This document shows, one piece after another, positions 16,463 through 24,055 of a stretch of DNA of 64,000 nt; within the stretch, counting starts at the first letter, position 1, and every line of letters starts with the position of its first letter. Made by a program: the position numbers and the translations under genes. The DNA comes from Lachnospiraceae bacterium NSJ-143 (lineage in GTDB: Bacteria > Bacillota > Clostridia > Lachnospirales > Anaerotignaceae). The notes below the pieces were generated by a model that was not told where the DNA came from, ran no database searches, and saw nothing but the letters and a program-made list of their open reading frames with translations. Location: positions 124,001 through 188,000 of the forward strand of contig JALIFM010000005.1 in assembly GCA_022867625.1 (NCBI GenBank). The letters are read 5' to 3'.

Positions 16463-17383
16463 ATGAAAAATTTAAAGAACATTTGTAAAATTGCCGTTGT
16501 ACAGGCGGCACCGGTTTTGTTTGATAAAACAGAGTGTGTAAAAAAAGCAGTTTCATACATAAGGGAAGCAGCCGAAAAAAATACCGAGCTGATTGTGTTT
16601 CCCGAACTGTTTGTACCGGGTTACCCTTATGGTATGACATTCGGCTTTACCGTGGGCAGCCGTGACAGAGAGGGCCGCGAGGACTGGAAAAGGTACTATG
16701 ACAACTCAATATTGGTACCGGGTGAGGAAACTGATATATTATGCAAGGCGGCAAGGGAGGCAAGGGCTTATGTAAGCATTGGTGTTTCTGAGAGAGATAT
16801 GGTTTCAGCAACACTGTATAATACAAACCTGATTTTTTCACCTGAGGGAGAAATTATAAGCATACACCGAAAGCTGAAGCCAACAGGCACAGAGAGGGTA
16901 GTATGGGGAGACGCGGACAGGCACTATTTTCCTGTTGCAGATACTCCATGGGGGCCTGTGGGCAGCCTTATATGCTGGGAGAGCTACATGCCGCTGGCAC
17001 GTGTGGCGCTTTACCAGAAGGGAATTACGATTTATATTGCACCTAACACCAATGACAATGAAGAGTGGCAGGCGACAATACGCCATATAGCCATAGAAGG
17101 CCACTGTTACTTTATTAACAGCAACATGTTTTTTACAAAGGACACATATCCTCAAAACCTGAATTGTCAGAAAGAGCTTAACATTCTGCCTGATATTGTG
17201 TGCCGTGGAGGAAGCTGTATTGTAGACCCATACGGCCACTATTTAACAGAGCCGCTATGGGACAGGGAAGGTGTAATTTATGCGGATTTGGATATGGAAA
17301 AGGTGCCTATGAGCAGAATGGAGTTTGATGTATGCGGCCATTACTCAAGACCGGATATTCTCAAGCTTGATGTTAATGAATAA
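16463..17383 (+). CDS. Nitrilase (branch 1 carbon-nitrogen hydrolase)
   Basis: A 306-residue member of the nitrilase branch, hydrolysing R-CN to the acid and ammonia. The catalytic triad is visible: E48 in FPELFVPGYP, K137 in HRKLKPT and C171 in ICWESYMPLAR. CWExYMPLAR is characteristic of true nitrilases as opposed to amidases or ureidopropionases. The ribosome site AAGGGAAAG lies upstream. It stands between the dehydratase terminator and the riboswitch-controlled gene and has no obvious partner. Physiological substrate unknown; aliphatic or aryl-acetonitrile types are both possible. Confidence 0.85.
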   Translation: MKNLKNICKIAVVQAAPVLFDKTECVKKAVSYIREAAEKNTELIVFPELFVPGYPYGMTFGFTVGSRDREGREDWKRYYDNSILVPGEETDILCKAAREARAYVSIGVSERDMVSATLYNTNLIFSPEGEIISIHRKLKPTGTERVVWGDADRHYFPVADTPWGPVGSLICWESYMPLARVALYQKGITIYIAPNTNDNEEWQATIRHIAIEGHCYFINSNMFFTKDTYPQNLNCQKELNILPDIVCRGGSCIVDPYGHYLTEPLWDREGVIYADLDMEKVPMSRMEFDVCGHYSRPDILKLDVNE

Positions 17384-17411
17384 GTGCTTCATGGCTTTAA
17401 GTATTTTGCTC

Positions 17412-17440
17412 TTGACATAAAATGATTTATATAATAAAAT
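17412..17440 (+). promoter_or_regulatory. Promoter of the riboswitch-controlled flavoprotein gene
   Basis: TTGACA (17412-17417), 17-bp spacer, TAAAAT (17435-17440). Transcription should start near 17447, immediately before the aptamer. Confidence 0.8.
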
Positions 17441-17450
17441 TTTTATTGGC

Positions 17451-17522
17451 TCAAACATATATAAATTCATATTATGGATGAATGTTTCTACCAACTGCCG
17501 TATCAGTTGACTATAGGTTTGC
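17451..17522 (+). ncRNA. Purine riboswitch aptamer (guanine class)
   Basis: Three-way junction matching the purine riboswitch: P1 CAAACATA / TATAGGTTTG; J1/2 TAAA; P2 TTCAT / ATGAA (17466-17482) with loop ATTATGG; J2/3 core TGTTTCTACC; P3 AACTG / CAGTT (17493-17508) with loop CCGTAT; J3/1 GACTAT. The two loops have the conserved ATGG / CCGTA kissing bases. The junction base that sets specificity (position 74 of the xpt aptamer) is C, predicting guanine or a related 6-oxopurine, not adenine. CCAACT (17491-17496) could pair instead with AGTTGG (17556-17561) ahead of a T6 run, suggesting transcription control. Confidence 0.88.
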
Positions 17523-17596
17523 CGTTAGGGGCATCTTATACGAATTTTACAGGTAAGTTGGTTTTTTATTTGCGCAGAAATGTTGGAGGGATTTTT

Positions 17597-18991
17597 ATGT
17601 ATGATGTTGTTATTGTAGGTGCTGGACCGGCAGGAATATTTACGGCTCTTGAATTAATAAAAAATGACAGCAAAAAGAGTATACTAATGGTTGAAAAGGG
17701 AAACTCAATAGAGAAAAGACGCTGCCCTAAAGATATTACCCATAAGTGTGTAAAGTGTAATCCTTGTAATATAACAACCGGTTTTTCAGGGGCGGGAGCG
17801 TTTTCTGACGGAAAGCTGTCTCTTAGCTATGAGGTTGGAGGGGATTTGCCCGAGCTTATAGGCGCAGACTTTGCACAGGAGCTTATAGATTACACTGATA
17901 AGATTTATCTTGAGTTCGGGGCTGATGTGCATGTTGAGGGTATTGGCCGAAACAAAGAGGTTAAGGATATTAGAAAACGCGCTATTCAGGCGGGACTTAA
18001 GCTTGTTGACTGCCCTATTAGACATTTGGGAACAGAAAAAGCACAGGAGATATATCTTTCTATTGAAAAATACCTTATAGAAAAAGGCGTTGAGATAAGG
18101 TTCGGGTATCAGTGCCATGACATTATACTTGACGGGTCATACTGCAAGGGGGTAAGGATAGAAAAGACAGACGGTACGGGAAGCGAGGAAATACCTGCGC
18201 TCAGCACTATAATAGCTACAGGCAGGCGTGGGGCTGACTGGCTCGAAAGGCTCTGTGCCAAATATGATGTAGCACATAAGCCGGGAACGGTTGATATAGG
18301 TGTCAGGGTTGAAGTCAGAAACGAGGTTATGGAGGAGGTAAATAACGTACTTTACGAATCCAAGCTTATTGGTTATCCTAAGCCGTTTAAAAACAAGGTG
18401 CGCACATTCTGCCAGAATCCTGGAGGGTTTGTAAGCCAGGAAAATTATGACAATGATTTGGCCGTTGTAAACGGGCACTCATATAAGGAGCTTAAATCCA
18501 ACAACACAAACCTTGCCATACTCTGCTCACATAATTTTACAGAGCCATTCAACCAGCCTATTGAGTACGCGCGCAAGGTTGGGGAGCTTACAAATATGCT
18601 GGGTTCAGGTCGTATACTTGTACAGAGGTACGGAGATATACTCGACGGCAAAAGGACATGGGAAAAGGAGTTATCCCATTCTAATGTAAAACCTACACTT
18701 GCAGACGCCGTTGCCGGTGATATAACTGCTGCTATGCCTTACAGAGCCATGCTCAATATAATAAACTTTATACAGGCGGTTGACCATGTTGTACCAGGAT
18801 TTGCCTCAACTGAAACATTACTGTATTCTCCTGAGCTTAAATTCTACAGCAACAAGGTTAAAATGGACGAGTCTCTCAACACAAATATCAAAAACCTCCA
18901 TTGCCTTGGGGATTCAAGCGGGTGGACAAGAGGACTGATGATGGCGTCTGTTATGGGTGTGCTTATGGCTAGAAAGCTCTGCGAAATGTAA
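17597..18991 (+). CDS. FAD-dependent dehydrogenase, COG2509-type, of unknown substrate
   Basis: About 464 residues. N-terminal Rossmann FAD-binding motif YDVVIVGAGPAGIFTA, then a Cys-rich stretch (CPKDITHKCVKCNPC, about residues 37-51) followed by TTGFSGAGAFSDGKLSL, the hallmark of the COG2509 family of uncharacterised FAD-utilising dehydrogenases. The C-terminal LGDSSGWTRGLMMASVMG closes the FAD site. The ATG at 17597 follows GGAGGG by 7 nt; a longer frame from 17474 would begin inside the riboswitch and is rejected. Control by a guanine-class riboswitch ties the enzyme to purine metabolism or salvage, which is not a known role of this family. Confidence 0.8.
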   Translation: MYDVVIVGAGPAGIFTALELIKNDSKKSILMVEKGNSIEKRRCPKDITHKCVKCNPCNITTGFSGAGAFSDGKLSLSYEVGGDLPELIGADFAQELIDYTDKIYLEFGADVHVEGIGRNKEVKDIRKRAIQAGLKLVDCPIRHLGTEKAQEIYLSIEKYLIEKGVEIRFGYQCHDIILDGSYCKGVRIEKTDGTGSEEIPALSTIIATGRRGADWLERLCAKYDVAHKPGTVDIGVRVEVRNEVMEEVNNVLYESKLIGYPKPFKNKVRTFCQNPGGFVSQENYDNDLAVVNGHSYKELKSNNTNLAILCSHNFTEPFNQPIEYARKVGELTNMLGSGRILVQRYGDILDGKRTWEKELSHSNVKPTLADAVAGDITAAMPYRAMLNIINFIQAVDHVVPGFASTETLLYSPELKFYSNKVKMDESLNTNIKNLHCLGDSSGWTRGLMMASVMGVLMARKLCEM

Positions 18992-19025
18992 ATATAGTTA
19001 AATATACAGTATATTGTAAACAATA

Positions 19026-19049
19026 ACGCCGGAATATATATTCCGGCGT
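19026..19049. terminator. Bidirectional terminator between flavoprotein and Crp/Fnr genes
   Basis: Perfect 24-bp palindrome (arms ACGCCGGAATAT / ATATTCCGGCGT) lying between two convergent genes, with weakly T-rich DNA on the plus side. Confidence 0.7.
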
Positions 19050-19076
19050 ATACTTTTATAAAATAATTTTATACTA

Positions 19077-19739
19077 TTACTGAGGCAGGCGCTTTAACAG
19101 CTTGACATCCTTCTGTGAGATTTCTATTATGCCGTCATCCTTTAATTTTTTTATCTCGCGCATCATTGCGCTTCTGTCAACTGATATATAGTCAGCAAGA
19201 GAAGAAAGGGTAAAGGGCAGGCTGAAGGACGGACTGTCATTTTTGGAGCTTTGAATCATAAAATATGCCATAAGTTTTTCACGTATTGTACGGTGGCTCA
19301 GTACATCTATATGCTCGCTCAATTCTGAGGCCTTGCAGGAAACAATGGAAAAAAGGTTCTGAATAAGCTGAGTGTGGTGGGCGCATGCATTATGGCAGCT
19401 TTTAAGCAGGTGGTCATAGTCCAGAAACCTGATTACCGAGTCCTCAGCGGCAATAACTGAAATGCTTTCCATATTGGCGTGAAAATAAAATATCTCGCCG
19501 AATATGCTGCCGCAGGTCAAGTATTCAAGTATTGTCTGAGAGCCGCTTATAAATGTGTTTACAACAACAGCTTTGCCTGACTCAACTATGCCGACATTCC
19601 TTTTTCTTGAATCGTAAAAGCATATGGTTTCGCCTCGGGAGTATTTTCTGGTTTCTGTCTTAAAGCATGCCATCATTTTTTTGTAGCTATCCTGCGAAAT
19701 ATCTGAAAATAATTGTGAACAGCTTACCGGACAAAGCAT
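19077..19739 (-). CDS. Crp/Fnr-family transcriptional regulator
   Basis: About 220 residues: cyclic-nucleotide-binding-like beta barrel (about 15-130), dimer helix, and C-terminal winged HTH (about 150-215). The recognition helix SVDRSAMMREIKKL keeps the two arginines equivalent to R180 and R185 of CRP, but the glutamate between them is serine, so half-site preference should differ. It has many cysteines (positions 3, 7, 25, 40 and more) but not the FNR four-cysteine spacing, so redox or haem sensing is possible but unproven. The ATG at 19739 is chosen (AAAGGGG 9 nt upstream). It is divergent from rubredoxin and superoxide reductase, its likely targets. Confidence 0.85.
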   Translation of the reverse strand: MLCPVSCSQLFSDISQDSYKKMMACFKTETRKYSRGETICFYDSRKRNVGIVESGKAVVVNTFISGSQTILEYLTCGSIFGEIFYFHANMESISVIAAEDSVIRFLDYDHLLKSCHNACAHHTQLIQNLFSIVSCKASELSEHIDVLSHRTIREKLMAYFMIQSSKNDSPSFSLPFTLSSLADYISVDRSAMMREIKKLKDDGIIEISQKDVKLLKRLPQ

Positions 19740-19819
19740 AGTGCAAAACCCCTTTCTGAAACCATAATTAAGAATGAATTGTAACAAATATTTACTATTA
19801 TAATATTTTAATTTATATT

Positions 19820-19862
19820 TGTTGCTTATGCAACAGTATTTTTCAGTTCTCAACTGTATAAT
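19820..19862 (+). promoter_or_regulatory. Activator-dependent promoter of the rubredoxin operon with Crp/Fnr-type box
   Basis: Perfect palindrome TGTTGC-TTAT-GCAACA (19820-19835), then a perfect -10 TATAAT (19857-19862) with no recognisable -35. The palindrome centre (19827.5) lies about 41.5 bp before the predicted start at 19869, the standard class II activation position for Crp/Fnr proteins. The divergent regulator next door is the likely binder. Confidence 0.65.
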
Positions 19863-19908
19863 AGTCTCATAAGTTAAGAATTAAATTACAAATTAGGAGG
19901 AAATTAAA

Positions 19909-20070
19909 ATGAAAAAATATGTATGTGACCCTTGCGGATATGTTTATGACCCAGCTGTCGGCGACCCTGACAGCGGAATAGCACCGGGAACACCTTTTGA
20001 AAATATTCCTGATTCATGGGTTTGCCCTATATGCGGAGTAGGCAAGGATATGTTTACACCTGAACAATAA
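19909..20070 (+). CDS. Rubredoxin
   Basis: A 53-residue Fe(SCys)4 electron carrier. Both metal knuckles are present: CDPCGY (residues 6-11) and CPICGVGK (about 39-46), with aromatic residues Y4, Y11, Y13 and W37 around the core, standard for clostridial rubredoxins. AGGAGG lies 8 nt before the ATG. The superoxide reductase follows by 53 nt; rubredoxin is the usual electron donor to that enzyme, so the pair forms an oxidative-stress unit. Confidence 0.96.
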   Translation: MKKYVCDPCGYVYDPAVGDPDSGIAPGTPFENIPDSWVCPICGVGKDMFTPEQ

Positions 20071-20123
20071 AATAATTTGCTGTTGACCTGTATATGTTGA
20101 TTTGGAATTGGAGGCGCATAGTT

Positions 20124-20507
20124 ATGAAGGAATTAAAGCTGTTTTACTGTGAACACTGCAAGAAGATTGTTGAGGTTGTGCATGATACACAGGTACCGTT
20201 AATCTGCTGTGGACAGCCAATGACAGAGGTTAAGCCAAACTCTACAGAAGCCGCTGTTGAAAAGCATTATCCTGTTATAAGCAGAGACGGGGAAAAGGTG
20301 ACAGTTACCGTAAGCACTGTTGAGCATCCAATGATTGACACACATTATATCACAAATATCTGGCTTGAGACAGATAAAGCCATGTATAAAAAATCGCTTA
20401 TACCTGGCGAAAAGCCAGAAGCTGTATTTTATGTTCCGGAAGGAGAAAACATAATAGCGGCGTTTGAGTACTGTAATTTGCATGGACTCTGGAAGACAGA
20501 AGCATAA
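20124..20507 (+). CDS. dfx: Desulfoferrodoxin / superoxide reductase
   Basis: A 127-residue two-iron protein that reduces superoxide to hydrogen peroxide without making oxygen. Centre I (desulforedoxin-like): CEHCKK and ICCGQPM give four cysteines. Centre II ligands are the histidines in EKHYPV, VEHPM and DTHYI, plus the Cys and His in YCNLHGLW near the C-terminus. The ATG at 20124 (GGAGG upstream) is chosen over a start ten codons earlier. It is downstream of rubredoxin and followed by a strong terminator. Confidence 0.95.
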   Translation: MKELKLFYCEHCKKIVEVVHDTQVPLICCGQPMTEVKPNSTEAAVEKHYPVISRDGEKVTVTVSTVEHPMIDTHYITNIWLETDKAMYKKSLIPGEKPEAVFYVPEGENIIAAFEYCNLHGLWKTEA

Positions 20508-20512
20508 TTAAA

Positions 20513-20538
20513 AAAACCCGCCATAAGGCGGGTTTTTA
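20513..20538. terminator. Bidirectional terminator after desulfoferrodoxin
   Basis: AACCCGCC-ATAA-GGCGGGTT hairpin flanked by A-run and T5; also serves the convergent gene at 20548-20892. Confidence 0.92.
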
Positions 20539-20547
20539 TTATATTAA

Positions 20548-20892
20548 TTACCTTACAGGAGTATAGTCAATAAAGGCTTCATCGTCTGTTGACTCAAGCT
20601 TAAATATTACAGGCCGCAGCCCGTCGTTGCAGCAGCATATGGCGACACCCGGCTTTTTAATCCAGTCACCGTAGTAAAACAGACCGTTGCCAGCGCCATG
20701 AGCAAGAGCGAACACATACTGGTAAACAGCCTTCCACGCTTCGTCGCAGAATCCGTCGGGTTTAGCGTAGTCGGCATAAAATATCTGCCCTTCTGTAAGC
20801 ATTGGGCAGGCGGAAAGGTTATCAACGCCGTATTCGTCTGCAAGTTCTTTATTTAGAGTTGTTTTTAACACGGTAATTTTTACTTTTTTCAT
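20548..20892 (-). CDS. TIGR04076-like conserved protein
   Basis: A 114-residue protein of a small conserved anaerobe family with no known function. Recognisable blocks are KVKITVLKTTLNKELADEYG, GFCDEAWKAVYQYVFALAHG and the C-terminal VAICCCNDGLRPVIFKLE with three adjacent cysteines; a further cysteine occurs in SACPML. The cysteines suggest a metal or redox site. GGGAGG precedes the ATG. It may share a transcript with the nucleotidyltransferase gene upstream (37-nt gap). Confidence 0.75.
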   Translation of the reverse strand: MKKVKITVLKTTLNKELADEYGVDNLSACPMLTEGQIFYADYAKPDGFCDEAWKAVYQYVFALAHGAGNGLFYYGDWIKKPGVAICCCNDGLRPVIFKLESTDDEAFIDYTPVR

Positions 20893-20929
20893 ATTATCAT
20901 CCTCCCAGTGATTATACTGTTAAGAAAGT

Positions 20930-21613
20930 TTACAATACTATAGAGTTTATTATTTCAGCAGAAAACCTCATAAGCTTATCTGAAGTTTCGTACAGGTCAA
21001 CAGCTCCTGTGCCTTCTGCCCGGCTTAAAATATAGATCTCCATAATTTCCCTGTCAAGGCCATCAAGAGTTTCTGCAAGCTCATACTTGTCCTTTATATA
21101 CTCTCCTGATTTACAGTAATGTTTTGCCTGAATAACAATTGAGGCCGATTTAAGGAGGGACAGGAGTATTCCCTTATCCTTTTCGTGTATAAAATTATGG
21201 CAGCACATGTGGTATATGGCGCATGCCCCTGTAAGCATTGACCTTTTTATATCCTTTGATTTAATCAGTACAAGTATAAAATTCATGTTGCCGTAATATG
21301 GCACAGTATCGTGATAAAACTGAAACAGCTCGGATTTTTCCCAGTTTATAAGCTCTTTTCTGCCGGATATAAAACCGCAGGCTTTATCACGGTGCATAAG
21401 TGAGGATATAACACGGTCATATATTATGAGGTCGTCTATATTGAGTCTGTCAAGTATAACAACTGTATCTATATCGCTTTCTGGTGTATGCTCATTTCTT
21501 GACCTGCTTCCCTGAAGGCCAATAAACTCTACCCGGTTGTGGAAGGCTTCTTTTATGCCTTTTACAAACTTATCCATATAGTCATCTATATCAACTGATA
21601 AATCGGTTTCCAT
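20930..21613 (-). CDS. Nucleotidyltransferase-domain protein
   Basis: A 227-residue protein with an N-terminal polymerase-beta-like nucleotidyltransferase domain. GSRSRNEHTPESDIDTVVI (about 35-53) carries the GS...DxD catalytic pattern. The rest is mainly helical and resembles the substrate domains of aminoglycoside or other small nucleotidyltransferases, but no resistance function is shown. GAGGTGA precedes the ATG. No partner gene suggests a role. Confidence 0.75.
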   Translation of the reverse strand: METDLSVDIDDYMDKFVKGIKEAFHNRVEFIGLQGSRSRNEHTPESDIDTVVILDRLNIDDLIIYDRVISSLMHRDKACGFISGRKELINWEKSELFQFYHDTVPYYGNMNFILVLIKSKDIKRSMLTGACAIYHMCCHNFIHEKDKGILLSLLKSASIVIQAKHYCKSGEYIKDKYELAETLDGLDREIMEIYILSRAEGTGAVDLYETSDKLMRFSAEIINSIVL

Positions 21614-21701
21614 TTTATCACCTCATTCCTATTATGGGCATTTACTTGAAATTACATTTATTATCTTATAATAATGTTACCATAAGTGAAGATATAAAGA
21701 C

Positions 21702-21740
21702 AGCCAATATCCAAAAATTCAGAATACTGGCTGGTTTTTT
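21702..21740. terminator. Imperfect hairpin at the end of the hisC operon
   Basis: AGCCA-ATATcC and an imperfect partner ending ATACTGGCT form a hairpin, with T6 on the plus side and TCTTTA on the minus side. Plausible but imperfect terminator of the minus-strand aminotransferase operon. Confidence 0.45.
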
Positions 21741-21748
21741 ATCTATGC

Positions 21749-22810
21749 TCAGGCATTAAGATAGTTTTTTACATGCTCAATAAGTATATCCATCTGTTCG
21801 TCTGTGCCTATTGTTATCCTTAAGTGATTGTCAATACGGGGAAGGTTAAAGTATCGTATAAATATATTGTCTCTTTTTAAGGCTTCAAACAAATCTCTGG
21901 CATTAATGTCTGGCTTTGTAACAAATATAAAGTTTGAATGCGAAGGGTATACAGTAAAGCCCAGCTTTTTAAATTCCTCAGATGAGCGCTCACGTGTAGA
22001 GATAATTCTGTTTAAAATATCTCTGAAATACCGGTCGTCCTTTACTGAAGCTGTTCCGCAGGCGATTGCCGCAGAATCCATAGTGTATGAATTATAGCAG
22101 TTTTTGACAGAATTTAAAACGCTTATAAGCTCAGAGTTTCCTATTGCGGCACCTATCCTCATGCCGGCAAGGGAACGGGATTTTGAAAAGGTCTGTACAA
22201 TGAGCAGATTATCATATTCATTTATAAGCTCAACACTGCTTGAACCGCCAAAGTCAACGTAGGCCTCGTCTATAATTACTATTGAATCCCTGTTATGCTC
22301 AAGTATATCCCTTATAAATTCCCTGCCCTCACTTATGCCGGTAGGCGCGTTAGGGTTTGGAATAATAACACCTCCGTTTGGCTTGTAGTAGTCCGAAGGG
22401 TCAATGCGAAAGTTATCGCTTATTTCAGGCGTTTCATACGGAATATTAAAAAGCCTGCACCAGACAGGATAAAATGAGTATGTAATATCAGGAAACAGTA
22501 TCGGCTTGTCAGAATTGAAAAAGGACATAAAGCTCAGTGCCAATACATCGTCACTGCCGTTTCCGGCAAATATCTGGTTTCTTTCAACACCATAATATTC
22601 AGCCAGAGCGCTCACAAGCGGCTCAGCGCTTGAATCAGGGTACATTGAGAGGCTTTTTGGAGCTATATTGCGCAGAGCCTCAAGTACTGCGGGTGATGGA
22701 GGATATGGGTTTTCGTTGGCGTTGAGTTTGATTATATTCTTGTTTTTTGACTGCTCTCCGGGAATATATGGGTCAACATTCCTCAGCTTGTCAGACCATG
22801 GTTTAATCAT
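21749..22810 (-). CDS. hisC: Histidinol-phosphate aminotransferase family protein
   Basis: A 353-residue fold-type I PLP aminotransferase. Signatures: LNANENPYPPSP (29-40), PNPNAPTG (about 151-158), DEAYVDF (181-187) and the PLP lysine K210 in TFSKSRSLAGMRIG. These match HisC, which converts imidazole-acetol phosphate and glutamate to histidinol phosphate; some HisC proteins also act on aromatic amino acids. It lies outside any his operon, 12 nt after a second aminotransferase, so an aromatic or general transaminase role is also possible. Confidence 0.85.
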   Translation of the reverse strand: MIKPWSDKLRNVDPYIPGEQSKNKNIIKLNANENPYPPSPAVLEALRNIAPKSLSMYPDSSAEPLVSALAEYYGVERNQIFAGNGSDDVLALSFMSFFNSDKPILFPDITYSFYPVWCRLFNIPYETPEISDNFRIDPSDYYKPNGGVIIPNPNAPTGISEGREFIRDILEHNRDSIVIIDEAYVDFGGSSSVELINEYDNLLIVQTFSKSRSLAGMRIGAAIGNSELISVLNSVKNCYNSYTMDSAAIACGTASVKDDRYFRDILNRIISTRERSSEEFKKLGFTVYPSHSNFIFVTKPDINARDLFEALKRDNIFIRYFNLPRIDNHLRITIGTDEQMDILIEHVKNYLNA

Positions 22811-22822
22811 GCTTTTACCTCT

Positions 22823-24010
22823 TTATCTCGAAAATTTTTCTTTTAACGCTTTAAAGCTTTCATATGAGTTTATTACCGTGTCGTGGGATACGCAGTAGGA
22901 TATACGGCAGAAGCCCGGACACCCAAATGATGAACCCGGAACAATGAGCAGTCTGAATTCCTTGGCGGCGTTGCAGAACTCCTTGTCGTCGGGTATGAGT
23001 GTTTTTGGGAACATATAGAATGCGCCCTGCGGTTTTACACACTCGTAGCCAAGCCCGCAAAGCTGGCTGTAAAGGTCCTTCCTGTTAAGCTCGTAGACCG
23101 ATTTGTCTACACTGAGGTCGGAGCAGTATGGTATAACCTTCTGCCATATTGTAGGGGCATTTACAAAGCCCAGTATACGGTTTGCCACATTAAGGCAGGA
23201 TACAATCTCATCAAAGCCGTCGGCGGCTGAATTGACGCATACATAACCGATACGTTCACCCGGTATGGAAAGGGATTTGCTGTATGAATACGCCACAAAA
23301 GTATTGTTATAGTAATCCGGTACAAACGGAACCTTGATGTTATCATATACAAGCTCTCTGTATGGTTCATCGCTTATAAGGTAAACCGGTTTGCCGGTCT
23401 GTCTGGATTTATTGTCAAGTATAAGCGATATTGCCTTTATAGTTTCCTCTGAATATACAACGCCTGTGGGGTTGTTTGGAGTGTTGATTATGACAGCCCG
23501 CGTTTTGTCTGAAAGCTTTTGCTCAAAAGACGAAAGGTCCGGCTGAAATGTGCTGAGGTCCGCCATTACCGGCACAACAATGCCGTCGTAGTTTTTTACA
23601 TAATTGTTGTATTCGCCAAAATATGGGGCGAATACTATGACCTCATCGCCCGGGTCAAGTATAACTTTCAGTATTATATTTAAAGCGGCCGCTGCGCCGG
23701 TGGTTATCACATAATTCTTTTCGCTGTAGTCTGTGCCATGAATTGAATTTGACCTCAGGGCAAGATGAAGCCTTACATCCTCATATCCGGAATTATTCGG
23801 GTAGCCGTGCAGGGAGTTCGGGTTTGCTGTCCTGAGTATGTTTATGGCCGCCTCGTTCACCTCTTTGGGAGGCTCAACACTAGGGTTTCCAAGGCTGAAA
23901 TCATATACATTTTCGCTTCCGTATACCTTAGCCATTTTTTTGCCTTCCTCAAACATAGCCCTTATGGCCGAGTTGCCAGTCATAAAGGTCTTCATTTTTT
24001 CTGAAACCAT
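22823..24010 (-). CDS. Class I/II PLP-dependent aminotransferase
   Basis: A 395-residue aspartate-aminotransferase-like enzyme. It shows YDFSLGNPSVEPP (36-48), NTPNNPTG (177-184), SDEPYREL (213-220) and the PLP lysine K245 in YSYSKSLSIPGERIGY; the C-terminal arginine that binds the substrate carboxylate is in CRISYC. The substrate is not determined. GGGGTGA lies 8 nt before the ATG. It is the middle gene of a glycosyltransferase-aminotransferase-HisC operon. Confidence 0.88.
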   Translation of the reverse strand: MVSEKMKTFMTGNSAIRAMFEEGKKMAKVYGSENVYDFSLGNPSVEPPKEVNEAAINILRTANPNSLHGYPNNSGYEDVRLHLALRSNSIHGTDYSEKNYVITTGAAAALNIILKVILDPGDEVIVFAPYFGEYNNYVKNYDGIVVPVMADLSTFQPDLSSFEQKLSDKTRAVIINTPNNPTGVVYSEETIKAISLILDNKSRQTGKPVYLISDEPYRELVYDNIKVPFVPDYYNNTFVAYSYSKSLSIPGERIGYVCVNSAADGFDEIVSCLNVANRILGFVNAPTIWQKVIPYCSDLSVDKSVYELNRKDLYSQLCGLGYECVKPQGAFYMFPKTLIPDDKEFCNAAKEFRLLIVPGSSFGCPGFCRISYCVSHDTVINSYESFKALKEKFSR

Positions 24011-24055
24011 TATAAATCACCCCATTTGTTTTAAACCGGCAATTCTGGCCGGAAT

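Noticed and set aside
17474-17596. N-terminal extension of the flavoprotein
   Set aside because: It would be encoded by the riboswitch aptamer; the FAD-binding motif begins right after the ATG at 17597, which has a ribosome site.
20930-21613. Aminoglycoside resistance nucleotidyltransferase
   Set aside because: Only the generic GS-DxD nucleotidyltransferase motif is visible; no resistance-family signature.
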